A DNA stretch of 64,000 nucleotides, taken from NCBI GenBank assembly GCA_947095535.1, contig OX352773.1:111793950-111857949 (forward strand), written 5' to 3'. The stretch comes from Poecilobothrus nobilitatus (lineage: Eukaryota; Arthropoda; Insecta; Diptera; Dolichopodidae). The notes beneath the pieces were generated by a model. It worked only from the letters and a program-made list of their open reading frames with translations, was not told where the DNA came from and made no database searches. Made by a program: the position numbers and the translations under genes. Shown in pieces: positions 35,829 to 47,233 of the stretch; position 1 is the stretch's first letter, and the number at the start of each line of letters is the position of its first letter.

Positions 35829-37371
35829 CTCCCATCGCTAGACTGAGGCTCCGACGAAGCATTTATTACAATTTTTTTATTATTTTTATATTTAATACAT
35901 AATTTCTTAGTACCTAGTTATAATTGTTAATATAAAAAACGTTAAAATTAAAAAATTTACAAAAATATTTATAGTTAAGTTTATCGATTCTTTAATTCGA
36001 TTTTTTAATTCTTTTATTTTCTTTCTATTATTATTAATATTCTCCATATGGAGTTCCTCAAATACAATTTCATTAATAGTTTTATTTTCTTTAATTTTTG
36101 TTACAAAATGTGGTAGTATTATTTTTTCATGAATTACAGTATTATAATATTCAAAAATTTTTTCGTTAATTTCTAATTTACAATTTTTATATCTTATCAA
36201 ACTATTTTTAGATACATTGATATTTAATTTATTACAATTTTGATAAGAATTTGAATTTAAGAGATTTTTTGTTATAATAATTCTTGTTGAAATTTCTTTA
36301 ATTTCTATATTTTTAAATTTTCTCATAATGCAATTTGCTTCTTTAAAATATAATATATTTTTAGTACAATTATTCTTTATTTTAATTAAATTTCTTTTGA
36401 AATTTTCTTTTACGTTTGAACTATATATGTTTTCTTGATCGTCTATTAAAATATTGTATTCATTTAAAATTATAGCCTTATTTTGATTGTTTGGAATGGG
36501 TTCGATTAATATTTTTATAAGTTAAATAAATATTCTGGAATAAGTTAAATAATAATAATTTGTTCAGAATGAAACGCAACTACTATTTTAATTTCTGTAA
36601 GACTTTCTAAATTTGAGGTCATTTCTATTTCTTTTTCTGTTAACATATTTTTGGAAAGTATACCTGAACTACTAGTAAGAATTATTTGCTCTATCTCGTC
36701 TAAATGTTTTTTGAGTAGGTCAATGTCGTAGTTTATTTGATAGATTTCTTGGATATATTCTATTTCGTCTTCTATTTTAAAAATCTTGTTTTCGTATTCT
36801 GCGTTCAAGGTGTTTAGATATTGTGAAATGATGGTTTGTTGAGTTTTTATTTGGTTCGTAATATTTTTTATTTGGTTATCAATTTGATCATTTGTTGTTA
36901 TTTGTTTATTGTTTTCTTGAATAAGATGTCTGTTATTGTCTGATAGTGCCTGTAGTTTGTTCATAATTAAGTTTTCGTCGTTGTGGTCCATAACTCCTGT
37001 TATGTATTTTAGCCCTGTTCCTAGTGCGTCCACTAACCCTCTGGTTTGTCTTGTATGTGGTCTTATGTTATGTATTTTTCTTTCAAGTAGGTCAAAGTTG
37101 TGAGTAATTGTATTGTACATTGGTGTAATGTATTTTTCTTTCATTTTAATCGTTTGAATATTTTGGTAAATTAAGTTTTTGGTATTTTCATATTCAGTAA
37201 TATTAATGATGTGCATGACTTTCTTGTATGGTTTTATTATTTTCTATCACCTAATTTAATTGTAATGTATCCATGATTGTTGTCAATATTTTGGACTTCA
37301 ATTGTTTGGAGAAGCACTGTTGGTAAGGCTGCTATGAGAATGAAGGTTTTTACGATTAGCATCTTAACCTG
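35829..37371 (-). pseudogene. Errantivirus env, broken
   Basis: Third gene of an insect errantivirus of the 17.6/297 type; env gives a membrane fusion glycoprotein. A splice acceptor (TTTCTTTTACAG, exon from about 37368) lies just before ATG at 37362, as expected for a spliced env mRNA. The first about 40 codons give a hydrophobic signal-like stretch and then hit a stop. 37216-36545 is a 223-codon frame with an R-x-x-R type cleavage site (RQTRG) followed by a Gly-rich fusion-peptide-like block and long coiled-coil helices. 36326-35907 holds the C-terminal part with a membrane segment (residues about 120-137). Stops and frameshifts separate these parts, so no full protein can be made. Described only; not reconstructed. 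Confidence 0.82.
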
Positions 37372-37439
37372 TAAAAGAAATATTAGTTCTTTTTGTTTTT
37401 TTTTCTTTTTTCAATTTTAGCTTTAATTGTAGGAGAATT

Positions 37440-38720
37440 ATTATTTTGGAATCTTTTTGTTCTTTAAACGTGTGAGTTATAATATTTTAGTCCAGTTTCT
37501 TTGGCTTTGATATGGTTTTCATTTAAAATTTCTACATTCATTTTTCTAAATTTTGCGAGATTTTTTCTTCCTCTTGGGCCTTTTACAAAATTAGGACCTG
37601 CATTTACTTCGTTTTCCTCTCTATTTTTGTAGTTTTTCTTTTAGTTTATTGTATTTTTACCCTAATAGATTCATATTTTTGGGGCTTCGGTAGCCTAATG
37701 GGTAGGCGTGTGGCGTATTAACCGAAGGAGTGTGGATTTGATCCCTGCACAGGTCGTACGTGTTTTTTCTTTATTTTCTTTATACCCCCCTTACGACCAA
37801 ATATAATGTAAATATATAGTATATAATATAAACAAAATACATAATATTAGTATATAATTTAATAATAGTATAAAAACCTATAATGGCCTTTAGTAGCCGA
37901 TGGTTCAATAATATTGCATTACATTTATGTATGTAATATTAATATAAATAAATAAATAAAAAGATTCATATTCCTTGTTTTTGATTTTGCCGTTTTTAAA
38001 GTCTATTGGTTTTTTATTAGTGGTTGAATGAATAGTGTCATTATAAATTGCAATTATTTTTAAGATTTTTTCTTAAATCGATATCTCTTGTGTGGATATC
38101 TTTTCGTTCGTAGTGTCTTAAAAATCGTATGTGCTCGTTGTATTATGCAATCTTTCGATATCTGAGTTTGAGGTATGATTGTTGTTTGATGTATAATGAA
38201 TTTCAATGTTCTCGTTTTGTAGAAATTCTTTAAGAGGCAGGGCTTTAAAACCCAGTTCATTGTCAACTATAATTTTCCTTATATTACCAACTCCTGAAAA
38301 ATATTGCAATAGTGCTCTCTTGAAGTCTACCCAAGTTCGTGCGTTAATTTTTATAGCTTGAGCGAATTTTGTAAATTCGTCTATAAAGGTTAAAAAGAGA
38401 GTTTTTTCAAGTGAATAAAATACATCTATATGAATGGTTTGGTTAGGTGATAATGCAGTTTCAGTTAATTTAAATTTGTTTTTAATAGGTCTTCTTTCGT
38501 ACTTTTCTAAATTGCAAATTTCACAGTTGTTTATGTATTGTGACACCCGATCATATAATTTTGGATGGAAATACGATAGTTGAAGTTCTTTACATACTTC
38601 AGCTATACCTCGGTGATTGTTTCTAAGATGTTCTCGTTCTATGATTTCGTCTAGTTGTTCTTCTTCTGTTATATCTGTTAATAGTTTATTACATCTAATT
38701 ATTTTTAATTGGCCGCTCAA
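37440..38720 (-). pseudogene. Errantivirus integrase, interrupted by a SINE
   Basis: Integrase end of pol. The frame at 38720-38118 holds an HHCC zinc-binding domain (HLRNNHRG, then CEICNLEKYERRP), the catalytic core IHIDVFYS (first Asp), IIVDNELGF (second Asp) and SNSDIERLHN (the Glu). The HTSNSD-ERLHN block is usual in the 17.6/297 lineage. The C-terminal part resumes beyond the SINE, at about 37666-37440, with VKGPRGRKNLAKF. A frameshift near 38118-38150 and the SINE insertion at 37678-37961 disable it. Confidence 0.87.
37678..37961 (+). mobile_element. tRNA-derived SINE with target-site duplication
   Basis: Flanked by an 11-bp direct repeat AGATTCATATT at 37667-37677 and 37962-37972. The head carries a perfect A box (TAGCCTAATGG, 37691-37701) and a near-perfect B box (GGATTTGATCC, 37734-37744) 43 nt apart, as in a tRNA gene. 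The tail is an (AAAT)n run at about 37942-37961. It lies inside the errantivirus pol/env region, opposite in strand to it, and is the youngest layer of the nest. Confidence 0.88.
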
Positions 38721-38799
38721 TGAGAAGTGTTCTAAAAATACTTTTTGTAGAGTTTCAAAAAATTTAGGATCTTCGATATATATTGCGTTTAAACATTTG

Positions 38800-39514
38800 G
38801 ATTAATTTCCTATTTTTATTAAATATTTTTATATTTCTAATTCGGAGAGAACCAGAATTTGTTTTGAAAATAGCAATTTGAGTTTTAAAAACGTTTAATG
38901 GTGATTTGCTTGTTGCAAGGATATTGGTTTCGCTAGTTTCATTCGTTCCGTTTATTTCAGTATTCTTGCTAAGTACATTATTTTCGTCATTTTCACTGAC
39001 TGTATCAATTTCGTTAGTTTGTTCCTCTCCAAGATTTATTTCTATACGTGAGAGTGCATCTGCATTGCCATTTTGAATACCCTTTTTATACCTAATTTCA
39101 TAATCAAACTCTGATAATTTAAGGCGCCAACGAACAAGTTTCGAGTTTGGCTCCTTTATAGAGAATAACCATTGAAGAGGTCTTTAGTCAGTTTCAATGA
39201 TGAACTTCCTGCCAAATAAGTAGGGTCGATAGTACTTTGTTGCCCAAATTATAGCCAGGAGTTCTTTTTCGATAGTACTGTAATGTACTTCGTGCTCGTT
39301 AAGTATGCAACTAGCATAACACACTGGCCGTCCGTCTTGTGATAACACGGCGCCAAGAGCAAATTGGCTGGCGTTTTTTGTTAGCGTAAAAGTTTTCTCG
39401 AAATTGGGATAGATTAAAATAGGTTCGTTAGTAAGTAGCTTTTTTAAGGTTTCAAAACTTGTGTCAATTGTGGGTTGTCAATTTTGATTTTTTCATTTTT
39501 CTTTAAATACTTTG
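38800..39514 (-). pseudogene. Errantivirus RNase H and connection region
   Basis: Minus strand, in broken frames: [17 protein letters not shown] (about 39380-39310), [20 protein letters not shown] (about 39290-39235), [14 protein letters not shown] (with a stop just before it, where the family has a His), [14 protein letters not shown] and ADALSRI (about 39070-39050). These are the RNase H blocks of Ty3/gypsy pol. An acidic, Asn/Thr-rich linker follows before the integrase. Confidence 0.8.
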
Positions 39515-40225
39515 TCATAGGTTTGGCGATTTTACTGTAATCATAAATAAATAAATAAATTTCCGGTAATATCTGCATAACCCAAGAAATTCCTTAATTT
39601 GTTTCGGATTCTTAGGTATGGGAAAGTCCTTTACACACTTTATTTTGCTGGGATTTGGTTTGATTCCTTCTAAAATCACGATGTGACCCAGGAACTCGGT
39701 TTCCCTTTTCATAAACTCTGACTTATCGAGTTGTACCATTAGTTTTGTTTCTTCTAGACGTTTAAAAATTTTTGTAAGTGAATCAATATGTTCTTCTATA
39801 GATGCAGAGAAAATAATAATATCGTCTAAGTAGACCATACAGATTTTATTGATGTATTCACTTAGAACGAAGTTCATCAGCCGCAGCAACCCATACGGGT
39901 GCAGAATATGGTGAGTTGCTATGTCTTATTATTCTATTTTCTAACATTTGCTCTATTTGTGTTTCTATTTCTTTTTTGTGTATATGAGGGTATCTATAAG
40001 CTTTTACAAAAATAGGGACATCATTTGTTGTCCTGATTCTGTGTTTTATACAATTGGTAAAAGATAACCCGGAGTTTTTTTTATAAAATGTTTTAGAAAT
40101 TTTTTTAATAATTTTAAGAAGCGGTTCCTTTTCTTTAGCATGTAAGTGGTCTATTCTGATTTGTTCCAACAAGCTTTTACTTTCTTTTTGTTCAATAATA
40201 TTAAAATTTTGATAATCAACTACTT
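39515..40225 (-). pseudogene. Errantivirus reverse transcriptase with core deletion
   Basis: 40172-39858 gives the N-terminal RT region up to SPYSAPVWV. 39889-39515 gives the C-terminal part with ICMVYLDDIIIFS (YLDD at 39832-39821), FLGHIVILEGIK and EFLGLCRYYRKF. The roughly 80-100 residues that normally lie between these blocks, including the block with the first catalytic Asp, are missing; the two parts overlap in different frames at 39858-39889. So the gene has lost its polymerase palm core and cannot have worked since that deletion. Confidence 0.88.
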
Positions 40226-40257
40226 CGCTTGATACAGGACTGAAATTTAAGATTTTA

Positions 40258-40740
40258 TTATTTTGGTCTTTTATTTTGATTACAATTTTTGTTCAATTCA
40301 TAACTACATTTTTCCGTAGAATTTGAAAATTTAAGTTCTACTTCTTTATATTTGGTAGTTAGTTTTTGTGTTTCAAAATTAACAATTGCTTTTAATGGGA
40401 TAAGGATATTGTTACCTATCAATCCATTATAAGCTTGGGGAAATTTTAATACAAACATTTCCATTTTTACTTCTAAGTTTCCTAATTCTTTTAATAAGGA
40501 TATTAAAGCTTTTTGACTTATAGTAACATTGCCGTTAATAGTTTTTAGTAAAGTTTTTGTTTTTAGGTCTTCAATATATTTTGGCTTACATAATTCAGGA
40601 TTTATGATTGAATGGGTCGCACCAGAATCAATTATAAATTTTAGTGGTCTAATATTTCCCTTAATTATTATATATGGTCAGTTGCAGTTGAGGCTACTGC
40701 AAGAAAATTTTGAGCTTCACTTTTTTGAGCTTCATTAATA
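40258..40740 (-). pseudogene. Errantivirus aspartic protease
   Basis: Minus strand, about 40640-40590: FIIDSGATHSIINPEL, the DSG active-site motif of retroviral-type aspartic proteases (Asp codon at 40629-40627). 40464-40258 continues with AYNGLIGNNILIPL, the flap-distal GLIGxDxL-like block with Asn in place of Asp. It would process Gag-Pol. It is separated from RT by frame changes near 40200-40258. Confidence 0.82.
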
Positions 40741-40741
40741 T

Positions 40742-41925
40742 TTACTTCCATTGGTTCAGCAGGAGATAACTGATTGTTATATAGTACGTTTGGTTACTAT
40801 TGTTGTAATTAGATGAGTTTTTGCTATAAGGGTTGGAAGGTAGTTGTTGATCGTTATTATTGTGAAAACTGGTATTAGGATTGTTATTATAATGTGAGTT
40901 CGAATATCGATTTATACGATGTTGGATGTTTTGGTTTGGAAAGGTATTGCTTCGTGAATTTTGATTGAAGTTTGAATTTTTATTATTATAATAATTATTA
41001 TGCCTATAGTTTTTATTTGAATAATTGTTCTCATTATTATCGTTATACCTGATATTTTTACTGTTACTATTATTATTATACCTATTGTTGTCGGTATACC
41101 TATTATTATTATTACTACTTCTATTATTATTATTATAGTTTTTCGGACAGTTCTTATGATTATTTCTTTGTTTTGATTGGAAATTGAAATTTTGTGAATT
41201 GTTTGTAGAATAGCCATACCCTGCTTCAAAGAGTATGTCCATTGCTTGTTCTAGGGTTTCTGGCTTTCGACAAAATAAAATTGAACGCATTGGTTCAGGA
41301 ATTTTCTGTTTATTAATTTCTGTTACAATTTTTGTAAGAGCAAAATTTTTATTATTATTTATTATATTTGTAATTGCTGTAAGGTCATTTTTAGATGATA
41401 AGGGTGTCGCAACATTTAGTCGCCTAAGAGCAATTTTCACATCGTTATAGAAGATAACGCAGCATGTTTTAAATGTTACTGCGCGTAGTTGGTCAAATAA
41501 TTCTTCCAAGTTAGTTAGTTCATAGGACAAGTGATAGGTCTACTAAAATTGTTTACTAAGATTTCTTTGATTTCAATCCACGTGGTAACTGATTATTTAT
41601 ATCTATAACTCTCGTGCTCTGCCACGAAATTTAGATTTAATTATGTCACCAAATATACTTTGTGACAAATCATTTTATCTTAACATTAACGGACTCATCA
41701 TTTTATCTTATCTTAACATTTAATTTTGCTTATTAAATCTACGAAATTTTGGAGATCCCTAAAGTCACCAGCGAATTCAGGTAACTTATGCAAATATTTT
41801 AAAGGGTCAATTGATAATTCCAAAGGCGATGTTATATTGCTATTGGTTTGATTTAGTTGAACAGAGGGGTTATTTGTTATTGAAATATTACCTAATGATG
41901 CAGCTAATTCTTCTACACTTATCAT
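40742..41925 (-). pseudogene. Errantivirus gag, Asn-rich, broken
   Basis: 41925-41713 is the N-terminus (MISVEELAASLGNI, later PLKYLHKLPEFAGD, a block usual near the start of 17.6/297-type gag). Stops and about 180 bp of broken frame follow. 41530-40742 is a 262-codon frame with LEELFDQLRAVTF, ALRRLNVATPL and ILFCRKPETLEQAM, then about 110 residues of Asn-rich low complexity. Zinc knuckles are absent, as in other errantiviruses, where basic residues serve instead. It would form the particle core. The other open frames across the Asn-rich codons are translation shadows. Confidence 0.83.
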
Positions 41926-42454
41926 AAAGGTATTTATTGCCCTTTATACTTTATATATATTTAGTATTTTTACCAACTTTTAACAGACGTCGATTGTTAA
42001 TAACAATTTTTAGAAAATTTGATTTTTTTTTAAAAAGGCCTTTTATATTATATTATTATAAAAATTTTGCTAATTATATAATTTTATAAAAACAATATTT
42101 ATTTGTAATTTGATTTATTTTAATAAAAAAATATAGATTTGAATTTATTTAAATATACTATAATTTAATTTTCTATTTATTCCGATTAAGAAGTAATTGC
42201 AATGAAATAATGTTATATATTTGATAACACACTATATTATTAAATAATAAAAGAAAAGGTGTATTATATTTTTTTTTTCAAAATGAAATACTGTAATTTA
42301 AATTTTTGGAATAAAAAATTTTATTTAATAAAATTCTAATTTTAATATAAGGTAGTTGTAGTAAAATGATCTTATAAATTTGATACAACACTTTATTTTT
42401 AGATAATCGAAAAAAAAGGTGTATTATTACAATATATTTTCTTCAGAAAATTGA
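41926..42454. other. Errantivirus 5' leader, AT-rich
   Basis: Very AT-rich DNA between gag and the damaged 5' LTR. A direct repeat with AAAAAAGGTGTATTAT occurs near 42255-42270 and 42412-42427. The primer binding site that should sit beside the LTR was not found, as that edge was replaced by the next feature. Confidence 0.5.
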
Positions 42455-42615
42455 TTATACCCTACACCTAAAGTATAGGGTATATTAGCTTTGGTATGGT
42501 GTTTGCAACCACCAAAAGGAAGCGAGTTAGATATGGACATGTATATACATTCTGAATCAGGATCACCTCCTGAGTCGATTTAACGATGTCCGTCCTTCCG
42601 TTCGCACGAATTAAC
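42455..42615 (+). repeat. Truncated TIR element (TACACC type) at the LTR edge
   Basis: Starts TATACCCTACACCTAAAG and runs through CACCTCCTGAGTCGATTTA to GTCCGTCCTTCCGTTCG, then joins LTR sequence directly at about 42616. It is the first about 155 bp of the element at 27259-27875. The inner 49 bp of the LTR are gone at the joint. Confidence 0.75.
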
Positions 42616-42930
42616 TTAAATGCTCCGTTGGAACAGACTTAATGAACTGCTTAATTTTTTCTCTGTCCCTATTATTTATAATCTTTCTGATTATTTAATT
42701 TTGTTGACTCTTATGAAAACGATATTTTGTCGGAATGTTGAAAGATTAGAAGTATATAAGGTAAAAAAGAATTTTGAATAATTTTTATTTGCATGTATAA
42801 AAATGCTGACTGTTGTGGGAACAGAAGAAACATGAAAAACACATGTTATTAAGTGTCCAAATAACATTAGCCGCCTAATGTTACTTTTATATTATTATTA
42901 TGTTTATAATGTGAAATGTCATTTGTAACA
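42616..42930 (-). repeat. Errantivirus 5' LTR, truncated
   Basis: Matches 35525-35828 and lacks the part equal to 35476-35524. Its outer end (minus-strand TGTTACAAATG) is intact at 42930 and abuts the CR1-like reverse transcriptase. Confidence 0.83.
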
Positions 42931-44330
42931 ATTAGACAAGCGTTTTCTTGGTGTTGAAATCAACTCTGTTGACTTCACCCCATTTTGGAATTTTTACTAA
43001 ATCTTTATTTTGATCATTAATAGTGAAATTTTTTGCTGTTGTATTAATCTGTTGGTTAATGTTAAAGCGGCTATGAAACTCATAGGAATCTACAAGGTTG
43101 CTGTCGTCCGCGAAAATATGGATCGGATTGGAGGTTAATGAAGGTAGGTCATTGATAAAATATATTAGAAAGAGGGTCGGCGATTAAACTGACACCATCA
43201 TTTATTTTGAATTTGTCAGATGAATATCCATTCACCAGTACACGAATCATACGATTCGAAAGGAAATTTCCAATCCATTTGGGAAATACCCTAACTAGAG
43301 TTTTTCCAACCCAAACAACCCGTGCCAAACTCGGTCGAAAGTCTTAGAAATATTAAGAGCCACAACATCGGACTTACCAGAATTATGAAGGCTGATGGCT
43401 AGCTTCCCACAAAGATAAGTCATGAGATCACCGGTTCAACGACGGTCTCTGAACCCTTATTGTCGGTCATGAAGCAAACCTTTGTGATTTAGGTATTTCA
43501 GAAGATTTTAGTTAAAAATTTTTTCCATTACTTTGAAAAGGACCGAAGTTATAGCAATAGGGCGGTAGTTAGAGGAATCACTTTCAATACCTGTTTTGGG
43601 AATTGGGAAAACATGTGCAACCTTCGATTGGGTAGGATGAATACCCGAAGTAAAGGAAAGGTAGAATAGGTTACGCAGAGGTTTAGAAATACAGCAACAG
43701 GTATTTTTGAGCACAATAGTAGTTATAGCAACTGGAGCACAATAGTAGTTTGGCAAATGTCCAAAAAGATTTGTTATTCTTTGCCATGTGGATGATTTTA
43801 CATTTCAACTTTTGGTTGAACAAGAATTTTTGCTTGTTGATAACTCTCTTGTATATGTTTCTAACCACTACATAGTTGGCCCTGTGAGGTTCCGACCTGT
43901 TGTTTTCGTACAGTTTAAAGGCCTCCTTTTTCTAGAAATAGGTACGTTGCAAATGCAATTAAAAAAAGGTTTGAACCTCCTTTAGACAGTTTTCATGAAA
44001 TAACCTCATTATAAATAAAATAGTTTTACTAAACACATTTTCAGCGAAGTTAACATTTCAGTTACGGAAGCAGAATGACCAATGTATTAACCAAATAATG
44101 GTCGCAATTACCCAGGAAGCAACCAAACTAAAACCACATAGTTTTCAGGGTGTGTGCTGAGACATAGATCCAAGAGGTGACCTTCTTGATCACCACGGTC
44201 CGGGATCTTAGTGGGAGTTTTAACCAGTTGAGAAAGGTGGAACATTGAGAAGAATAGTTCAACTTGTTTCCGAATTGAATTTTGACTCGGAGAAGTTTTG
44301 CTAGAGAAATGAAGCCAGCCCCTGTTATGA
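42931..44330 (-). pseudogene. CR1-like non-LTR element, EN end and RT
   Basis: Minus strand. About 44330-44130: endonuclease end (HLLDLCLSTHPENY and, a little later, GNCDH). About 43756-43508: FYLSFTSGIHPTQSKVAHVF and NYRPIAITSVLFKVMEKI, RT blocks. About 43380-43320: VVALNISKTFDRVWHG, first catalytic block with Asp. About 43200-43080: GVSLIAD, then PIHIFADDSNLVDSYEF (FADD catalytic pair present). It stops at about 42931 with VDFNTKKTLV where the errantivirus LTR begins, and continues at 35475. Several frameshifts and stops. The 5' part of the endonuclease is missing, as in common 5'-truncated insertions. Confidence 0.83.
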
Positions 44331-44990
44331 ATATTTGAAGCAGAAAGTCAAGCAATACTCTCAGCACTTTTGGAAACTGCTAAACATCGAGGGAAATTCT
44401 GCATCTGCTCAGCTAGCCTATCAACATTAAAAGCAATAAATAACATTTCCAATCGAAGCCATTAAAACTCCCACAAAATTTACACTTCTCTGGATTCCCA
44501 TGCATGCTAACATTCCAGGTAACACTAGAGCCGACATAGAAAATAATATTCAACAAATTCTCCAATAATAACAGCCAATAACACACTTATGAAGGAAGAT
44601 CTTAAAAAATTTCTCAACCAACAAACCAAACAAAAACATTTTATATTTGACAATCAGTATTGCAAATTAATCAATTCGAATAAAATTAATACTTTGCATC
44701 CCACAGAATTGAACAAAGAAGATATTAAAAACTTTTTCCGTCTTCGTTTAGGACATACAAAATTAACAAACGAATATCTATTCTCTAAGCCTATTTTTAA
44801 ACCAAATCGCCAGCTTTGTAATACAGTTATTGTAATAAATTATTTTTGAAACACTTGCCGCTTTTTCATTAATCAAAGAACCAGGAACCCTTACATAGAA
44901 TCCTACAGAGCTTCTAAAAGAAACAACCATAGAAAATATTAAACTAATTAATACATATTTAAAAATAACAAAACTCCATAACATGCTTTA
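44330..44990 (+). pseudogene. I-clade RNase H end and C-terminal domain, unit 1
   Basis: Resumes the element cut at 34604: AESQAILSALLETAKH (about 44341-44390), SLSTLKAINNIS, then TLLWIPMHANIPGNTRAD (the block with the last RNase H His and Asp neighbourhood) and, after stops near 44566, the frame at 44589-44849 with IKNFFRLRLGHTKLTNEY, the zinc-knuckle-like C-terminal region. A frameshift follows. The 3' end is near 44990-45060. Confidence 0.83.
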
Positions 44991-47233
44991 ATTACATCAT
45001 TTTTAACTAATAATTTTTGTAAATTTTTCATCTGTACTTTTGAAAAGGATTAAATAATATAATTTTTTTTCTATTTGATAAATAAAAACAAAAATCTAAA
45101 CACATTTAGGATACATAAGTGTTATATATAACCTAAATAATCGAAAATTTTAAATCATAATTTTGAGAAAAGAAAAGAAATAAATAAAACAAATGTTTGT
45201 ATATGTAAAAAGTACCCATGTCTATATATCTTAATATAATAAAAGACAATCTCTTGCTGCTGCTGCTATTCGAGTGCCCTTTTTTTAAATTTTGGAGCAC
45301 ACACAATCACAATATTTCTTACTTAGTACCGCTAATACTAACAAGAAAATATGAAAGGAATTGTTTTGGATCATAAGCAAACAATACTCTTTACTCTTTA
45401 TTTTAATTCTACTACATATGTACCAACAAATACCAAATACAATTATAATTTATATGTACAATGTAGTTATGTACATTAACATACGATATCTATAATTATA
45501 ATTTAGTAGTTTTCAGCCACACACTACGTATTATGAATTCCGTTTCAAGCTTTATATCACTAACTACATATTTTTTACGATTTTTCTACTATAAAACCTA
45601 CACATAATATGAATAATAAAACATAAACAACACATTTCACATTTACGTTACAGTAGTACGATACCTACGATAGTCGGTAGTAGCAAAGATTATATAAGTA
45701 GTATAAGATGTCCCATTACGAACAAAATTTTGTCACAATGAAAACAGTTTTTCACTTAATTCTTATGTTGCTAAATTATTTTGAATCGCAACGTTTGATA
45801 AATAATTGAAATTAGAAGCATGTTGCCAAAATTAAAATTTTATGTACGCAATTTATTTTACTGGTATTATAAAATAATATATTATTATATTATGATTATT
45901 ACTAATGCACGTACACATACATATTATATATGCAAATTATGTTTCAATAAATTCAAGTATGTACATATATTTCTTTTTTTGGTACAAAAATGTTGCTGAA
46001 AGTTTATATTACGTCAAAATGAATTATTTTAATGTTCAGAGCGATAACATACATATTAACATATCTATCTATTTTTACACATTCATTAAAAAATTTTAAC
46101 TTTTTTTAAAATAGTGTACGGAAAGGGTATACCATGAAAACTCCTTTAAAATAATATATTAGTGCTTTTTTTAAATAAATCATTAATTACAAAAAAAAGT
46201 TGACAACATTTGCTATTGTATAATCAGACTAGACACATATCAAATATATAGATGTAGAATTTTACTATACATATTTTCATTAATTCATATTTGTGATTTT
46301 TGTCTGATGGTCCAGTATGTGCACATACATAGATAATAAAAAAACCAAACATTTTAGGATCAGATTTTGTATGCAATATTCTAATATGCCATGATATTCT
46401 TTTTTAAATGGCTAATCAAAGAAAATAACCGAAGAAAAAAACGTACATGGTCGTAAAATAATAATTTGCTTTTGAAAAAAAATATTACATCCATGTACAA
46501 TGTATTTTTTTTTATTCTTTAAAAATATTAAAATGTTTATACGGTTAATGGTGTATAAAAATATTTTATGATATCAATAATATGAATTTAATGTTTTTGC
46601 GAGATTTTTTAGGTATACCTACTTCCCGATCTCGCTTAGTCGCTTCAATTAGAACATTACGTAACCAAAATCACTATGTATGGCTACCTAGTTACCTAAC
46701 TATTTTAAAATTGAATGGAAAAGACAGGTTAGAAGAAAATTGAAATTCTATCTTGTTTTTTGTATTTTTTTTTATAACAATTAATTGTAAATTAAAATAT
46801 GACTATAATAAAAATAAAAAATAAAAACTAATTTAAAATAAAAAAACTCATATTAATAATTAAATTAATATGAATTATTAAATAACTCATAACAATTTAT
46901 AATCTTAACTGATTTTAATAATCATAACTGATTTTTTAAATTTACCTCTCGTACCAAATTTGTGAAAGTTAGGCGTCGTAATAAGGACACTTGAAAACGT
47001 ATTTAGTCGTTCTTTAAGGATATGTGGCATATAGACCATTCTTAATAGAAAATATTTTTTTGCAAATTTATAAGAATATATTGTTATACAATATTCAACC
47101 TAATATACCTAAAATTTTGTTGTATGTTAAATAAAATAAAAAAATCAATTTTTTTTAAAACTTGAATACAATTTTTTAAATTCAATATACCTAAGCACTT
47201 TAAAATAATTTTAATAAAAACAAAATATAGATC
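44991..47233. other. AT-rich spacer of array B unit, no gene
   Basis: About 2.2 kb without recognisable coding sequence, present in all three units. About 45675-45725 occurs as an inverted copy at 62073-62125. It holds a short CTG run (about 45255-45266). The open frame at 45905-46099 is conserved only because the whole unit is duplicated. Confidence 0.6.

Noticed and set aside
37681..37760. Genuine tRNA gene
   Set aside because: No acceptor stem pairing, an AAAT tail and flanking target duplications show a SINE.
40912..41229. Ile-rich 105-codon frame
   Set aside because: A shadow of the Asn-rich codon stretch of gag read in another frame.
45905..46099. 64-codon frame identical in all three array B units
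   Set aside because: Identity follows from recent duplication; composition is that of AT-rich noncoding DNA.
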